Part shown: positions 60,657-64,000 of the stretch, piece by piece
How positions within the stretch are numbered: position 1 is the first letter of the stretch
Layout of the letters: every line of letters begins with the position of its first letter
Source of the DNA: Candidatus Frackibacter sp. WG13
GTDB taxonomy: Bacteria > Bacillota > Halanaerobiia > Halobacteroidales > Acetohalobiaceae
Reading direction: 5' to 3'
DNA: 64,000 bases
Assembly (NCBI RefSeq): GCF_900114655.1
Contig: NZ_FOTT01000002.1
Coordinates: forward strand, 124,001 to 188,000
The notes under the pieces: model-generated
What the model was told of the DNA's origin: nothing
Seen by the model: only the letters and a program-made list of their open reading frames with translations
Databases searched by the model: none
Position numbers and translations under genes: made by a program

Positions 60657-61805
60657 ATGACCGCAAGCAATCTAAAAGAGATTTTGGCTCAGGGAGAGAA
60701 TTCTTCAATAGAATTTAAATCAGCTGAAGTAAGACCATATTCTCTAGCAAAAGAGATGGTTGCTTTGTCAAATTCATTTGGAGGAATAATATTAATAGGT
60801 GTAGATGATGATGGGCAAGTAGAAGGAATAGATGATGAATTTAACTATGAAGAATGGATAATGAATATTGCGAGGAATAATGTTATCCCTGAGATAAATT
60901 TAGAGATTGAAAAAAGAGAAATAGATCATAAGAGGATAATATTAATAGATATTCCTAAGGGAAAAACTAAGCCTTACCAGACGAATAAAAATGAGTTTTT
61001 AGTTAGAGTAGGTTCTACAAATAGAAATGCATCACAACAAGAATTGCTTAGATTATTTCAGAAGTCAGGCTTCTTTCATTTTGATAGCACGGGAGTAGAT
61101 GGTACTTCTTTAAAGGATATTAATTTAACTAAAGTAGATGAATATTTTTCTAGATATGATATTGAATTTATAAATGAGAGTGAAGAGGATAAAGTAAGAT
61201 TATTGCGAAATACCGATATATTAACAGAAGAAAATAAAGCAACTGTTGGTGGGTTGCTTATTTTTGGGATCAATCCGCAGAGATATCTTTTAAATGCTTC
61301 AATTTCTTTTGCTAGATTTAAAGGGAAAGAAATGGGGGCGCAGTTGATTGATAAAAAAGTAATAGACGGAAATTTAGATATTCAAATAGATACTACATTT
61401 TCACTGATAAAGAATAATATAATAAATTCATCTGATATAGTTGAGACCAAAAGAGTAGCTAAGAATGAAACTTATCCAGATAAGGTATTTAGAGAGTTAA
61501 TTGTAAATGCCTGTGTGCATAGAGATTATTCAATTTTTGGTTCTAGGATAAGGATATTATTCTTTGATGATAGAATTGAGTTTATAAATCCAGGCAGATT
61601 GCCTAATACTGTAACGATAGATAAATTAAAAGCAGGAGTTTCGTATGCCATCAATCCTGTAATTGTTAAATTTATGGAGAACATGAGGTATGTTGATAAA
61701 TTAGGGCGAGGTTTGCCTATGGTTTATCAGGAGGCAAAGAAGAGAGAGAAGAAGGTTCTTTTTGAGGAGATAGGGGAAGAGTTTAAGGTTACGCTGTATT
61801 TATAA
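60657..61805 (+). CDS. Schlafen/AlbA_2-domain ATP-binding protein
   Basis: A 382-aa protein with an N-terminal AlbA_2 (Schlafen-like) domain (about residues 10-125: ENSSIEFKSAEVRPYSLAKEMVALSNSFGGIILIGVDDDGQVEGI, VRVGSTNRNASQQELLRLF). The C-terminal GHKL-ATPase-like region is about 265-382 (VFRELIVNACVHRDYSIFGSRIRILFFDDRIEFINPGRLP, LGRGLPMVYQEAKK). Such proteins are often annotated as regulators and can accompany mobile or defence genes. GGTGGGGTG precedes the ATG. It splits cysD from cysNC and is followed by a GTTGATA repeat, so it is probably an insertion. Confidence 0.9.
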   Translation: MTASNLKEILAQGENSSIEFKSAEVRPYSLAKEMVALSNSFGGIILIGVDDDGQVEGIDDEFNYEEWIMNIARNNVIPEINLEIEKREIDHKRIILIDIPKGKTKPYQTNKNEFLVRVGSTNRNASQQELLRLFQKSGFFHFDSTGVDGTSLKDINLTKVDEYFSRYDIEFINESEEDKVRLLRNTDILTEENKATVGGLLIFGINPQRYLLNASISFARFKGKEMGAQLIDKKVIDGNLDIQIDTTFSLIKNNIINSSDIVETKRVAKNETYPDKVFRELIVNACVHRDYSIFGSRIRILFFDDRIEFINPGRLPNTVTIDKLKAGVSYAINPVIVKFMENMRYVDKLGRGLPMVYQEAKKREKKVLFEEIGEEFKVTLYL

Positions 61806-61848
61806 TAGTTGACGGTTTACAGTTGATAGTTGACAGTGAAGCCCAGGA
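61806..61848. repeat. GTTGACA/GTTGATA repeat array
   Basis: AGTTGACGGTTTACAGTTGA, TAGTTGACAGTGAAGCCCAG: the last part is the complement of the GGGCTTCACTGTCAAC unit at 19360-19377. Confidence 0.7.
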
Positions 61849-61889
61849 ATACAGGTTAAGGCTGAATACTAAACAGAGGAGAGTAGTCG

Positions 61890-63698
61890 ATGACTGATAT
61901 AGTAGATAATCAAAAGGATGATTTAAATATAGTTATTGCTGGTCATGTTGATCATGGGAAGAGTACGATTATTGGTAGATTATTGGCTGATACTGATTCT
62001 TTACCGGAGGGTAAGTTAGAGCAGGTAAAGGAGACTTGCCGGCGTAATTCTAAGCCGTTTGAGTATGCTTTTCTATTAGATGCATTAAAGGATGAACAAT
62101 CACAGGGAATTACTATTGATTCGGCGCGGTGTTTTTTTGAGACTGATATGAGACAGTATATTATTATTGATGCGCCGGGACATATTGAGTTTTTAAAGAA
62201 TATGGTGACTGGGGCAGCTAGAGCTGAAGCTGCTTTATTGGTGATTGATGCTAATGAAGGTGTACAGGAAAATTCTAGACGTCACGGCTATATGTTATCA
62301 ATGTTAGGGATTAAACAGGTGACGGTATTAGTTAATAAGATGGATTTAGTTGATTATGAGCAAGAGGTATTTGAGGAGATAGTTGAGGAGTATACTCAAT
62401 TTTTAAAGCAGATAGATATTGAACCGGAGTCTTTTGTGCCAGTTAGTGGGATGGAAGGAGATAATATAGCTAGTTTATCGGATAGAACTCCTTGGTATGA
62501 AGAGGAAACTGTCTTAGAAGTATTAGATAGCTTTAAAGCAGAGGAGTTACCAGCGGATAAGCCGTTTAGAATGCCGGTACAGGATGTTTATAAGTTTACT
62601 AAAGGCGGAGATGATCGAAGAATTGTTGCTGGAAAGATAGAAGCTGGTCAAGTGAATGTCGGGGATGAAGTTGTCTTCTATCCATCAGGGAAACGAAGTA
62701 AAGTTAAATCTATCGAAGCTTTTAGTGCAGCATCACCAGAGAGTATTGGGGTAGGTTATTCGACAGGCTTTACGTTAGAGGAACAGATATATGTGACTCG
62801 TGGAGAAATGGCAACTAGAGCAGATGAACCTCGACCGGAAGCAACTTCTCGGATAAGAGCTAATCTCTTTTGGCTAGGTAAGAAGCCGATGGAGAAGAAG
62901 AAGAACTACTATTTAAAACTGGGTACAGCGAAAGTAAGAGCTAAAATAGAAAAGATAGAACGAGTAATTGATGCTTCGGACTTAAATCAAGACGAAGCTA
63001 AAGACAAGATTGAAAGACATGATGTAGCTGAATGTGTATTGAAATTAGAAAAAGCTATAGCTTTTGATTTAGCTAGTGAGATAGCAGAAACCAGTCGATT
63101 TGTAGTTGTAGATGAGTATGAAATAGCTGGTGGAGGTATAATTCAGGAAGCTTTAGAAGATGAACAGAGCTGGGTAAGAGAGAAAGTTATGCTTAGGAAT
63201 TATAAATGGGAAAAGAGCCATATTACTAATGATGAACGAGCTGAGAAGTATAATCAGAAGTCAACTCTAGTCTTAATTACAGGTGAAGAAGATGTGGGTA
63301 AGAAGCCGACAGCTAAGGCTTTAGAGAAGAGATTATTTAACGATGGAAAGATTGTTTACTTCTTAGGAATCGGTAATCTATTATATGGTGTGGATGCTGA
63401 TATTAAAGGTGAGAATAATCATCGAGAAGAGCATTTGAGAAGACTAGCAGAAGTATCACATATCATGCTTGATGCTGGGGCGATATTAGCTGTTACAGCT
63501 ATAGAGTTGACACAGGAAGACTTGGAGCTAATTAAGACAACGGTTAATCCAGAGAAGATAGAGACTGTTTGGTTAGGTGAGAATGTGACTACGGATATCT
63601 CATACGACCTGCATATTCCGAAGTTTGAAACGGCGGAGAAATCAGCTAATCGGATTAAGAGTTTACTACAAGAACGTGGGATTATATTTAGGGTTTAA
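61890..63698 (+). CDS. cysNC: Sulfate adenylyltransferase subunit 1 with degenerate APS kinase domain
   Basis: The N-terminal CysN GTPase (about residues 1-430) has [52 protein letters not shown] and [10 protein letters not shown]; it drives APS formation by CysD. The C-terminal domain (about 455-602) aligns with APS kinase, but the P-loop reads [10 protein letters not shown] (465-474), with Lys where Ser/Thr is needed. The DGDN motif is replaced by [20 protein letters not shown] and the family end are retained. Sulfate activation by the CysN part is likely; PAPS production by the C-terminal domain is doubtful. GAGGAGAG precedes the ATG. Confidence 0.9.
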   Translation: MTDIVDNQKDDLNIVIAGHVDHGKSTIIGRLLADTDSLPEGKLEQVKETCRRNSKPFEYAFLLDALKDEQSQGITIDSARCFFETDMRQYIIIDAPGHIEFLKNMVTGAARAEAALLVIDANEGVQENSRRHGYMLSMLGIKQVTVLVNKMDLVDYEQEVFEEIVEEYTQFLKQIDIEPESFVPVSGMEGDNIASLSDRTPWYEEETVLEVLDSFKAEELPADKPFRMPVQDVYKFTKGGDDRRIVAGKIEAGQVNVGDEVVFYPSGKRSKVKSIEAFSAASPESIGVGYSTGFTLEEQIYVTRGEMATRADEPRPEATSRIRANLFWLGKKPMEKKKNYYLKLGTAKVRAKIEKIERVIDASDLNQDEAKDKIERHDVAECVLKLEKAIAFDLASEIAETSRFVVVDEYEIAGGGIIQEALEDEQSWVREKVMLRNYKWEKSHITNDERAEKYNQKSTLVLITGEEDVGKKPTAKALEKRLFNDGKIVYFLGIGNLLYGVDADIKGENNHREEHLRRLAEVSHIMLDAGAILAVTAIELTQEDLELIKTTVNPEKIETVWLGENVTTDISYDLHIPKFETAEKSANRIKSLLQERGIIFRV

Positions 63699-63730
63699 TT
63701 AGTTGACAGGGAATAATAGTTGACAGTTAA
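63699..63730. repeat. GTTGACA repeat remnants
   Basis: Two AGTTGACAG units separated by GGAATAAT directly follow the cysNC stop and precede the nucleotidyltransferase gene. Confidence 0.6.
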
Positions 63731-63802
63731 GACATAAAGAGTTTTTGAGGGTTTAGTGTTAAACCCAAACATTATTTTAGTTTATAATAGGGAGTGAGAG
63801 GT

Positions 63803-64000
63803 ATGAGTGCAAATGTTTATCAAGAGAAGGATTTAGATATAGAAGCATACCTTGAAGATGTTAAAGAACGTACAGTACAAAGTATAGATTTAAATAGGAT
63901 TATTCTTTTTGGTTCCTATGCTAGAGGAGATTATAATGATAATAGTGATGTGGATTTGCTTTTTATAGTAAATAATGATAGTGGTTCACTGAGGGAAATT
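63803..64000 (+). CDS. MNT-type nucleotidyltransferase, 3' partial
   Basis: ATG 63803 follows GGGAGTGAGAGG, and 66 codons run off the window edge. LNRIILFGSYARGDYNDNSDVDLLFIV contains the GSxxRG and DxD motifs of minimal nucleotidyltransferases, often the antitoxin or modifying partner of HEPN proteins. TATAAT at 63783-63788 may be its -10. The partner gene, if any, lies outside the window. It sits next to the same repeats that flank other inserted genes. Confidence 0.85.
   Translation, partial: MSANVYQEKDLDIEAYLEDVKERTVQSIDLNRIILFGSYARGDYNDNSDVDLLFIVNNDSGSLREI

Noticed and set aside
1-64000. tRNA, rRNA, transposase, integrase or replication origin
   Set aside because: I saw no cloverleaf with conserved T-arm, no rRNA segments, and no transposase or integrase motifs in any frame examined.

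Overview
This 64 kb window is AT-rich, with nearly every gene on the + strand and Firmicute-style Shine-Dalgarno sites. Yet it encodes an almost complete outer-membrane and lipopolysaccharide (LPS) programme. The combination of Raetz-pathway lipid A genes, Kdo genes, Lpt export, S-layer-homology (SLH) outer-membrane proteins, sigma-H-like promoters and a Gram-positive-type split tyrosine kinase points to a diderm Firmicute. Halanaerobiales (a halophilic anaerobe) is my best guess; this is inference from gene content, not a database match.

Layout. 1-3.9 kb: three OmpH/Skp-like proteins in tandem (the first cut by the window edge, two of them lipoproteins), then lpxD and a YjbH-like outer-membrane protein. 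4.3-7.6 kb: a large membrane protein with a very long extracytoplasmic coiled coil, plus an ABC ATPase. 7.6-13.5 kb: lpxC, fabZ, lpxA, lpxI, lpxB, msbA. 13.7-19.2 kb: an acyltransferase, lpxK, kdsB, kdsA, kdsD and kdsC, with a four-helix-bundle gene inserted. 19.4-25.5 kb: lpxL-like, lptC, lptA, lptB, a single lptF/G, a DUF3084 protein, an RNase H-fold protein and a small SLH protein. 26-30.6 kb: an OmpM-type SLH porin and two envelope proteins. 30.8-41.8 kb: lptD, two Kdo transferase paralogues, heptosyltransferases (one frameshifted), a KpsS-like protein, a GT4 enzyme and an O-antigen ligase. 42-46.4 kb: three paralogous porins. 46.6-54.1 kb: a sugar epimerase, an OmpR/EnvZ-type two-component system, and two ArnT-like glycosyltransferases flanking a GT2/LAB_N pair. 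54.3-59.3 kb: exopolysaccharide export (Wza-like), Wzz, BY-kinase, PHP phosphatase and an initiating sugar transferase. 59.5-63.7 kb: cysD and cysNC split by an AlbA-domain gene. The window ends inside a nucleotidyltransferase gene.

How it fits together. Lipid A is made (LpxACDIBK, LpxL), decorated with Kdo (KdsABCD, WaaA), extended by GT9/GT4 enzymes and a ligase, flipped by MsbA and exported by LptB-FG-C-A-D. OmpH-like chaperones and porins populate the same membrane. A two-component system beside ArnT-like genes, with an array of four 11-bp-spaced TAAT half-sites between them, suggests regulated lipid A or envelope-glycan modification.

The most promising undescribed signal is a structured 5' leader RNA found four times, each time upstream of an outer-membrane protein gene. 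It has paired stems that covary between copies, a conserved 12-nt loop, and a perfect AAAGGAGGTG sequence far from any start codon. Three of the four leaders lie downstream of a sigma-H-like promoter. Other notable items are three copies of a ~160 bp palindromic repeat, GTTGATA/GTTGACA tandem repeats around inserted genes, and a degenerate APS kinase domain.
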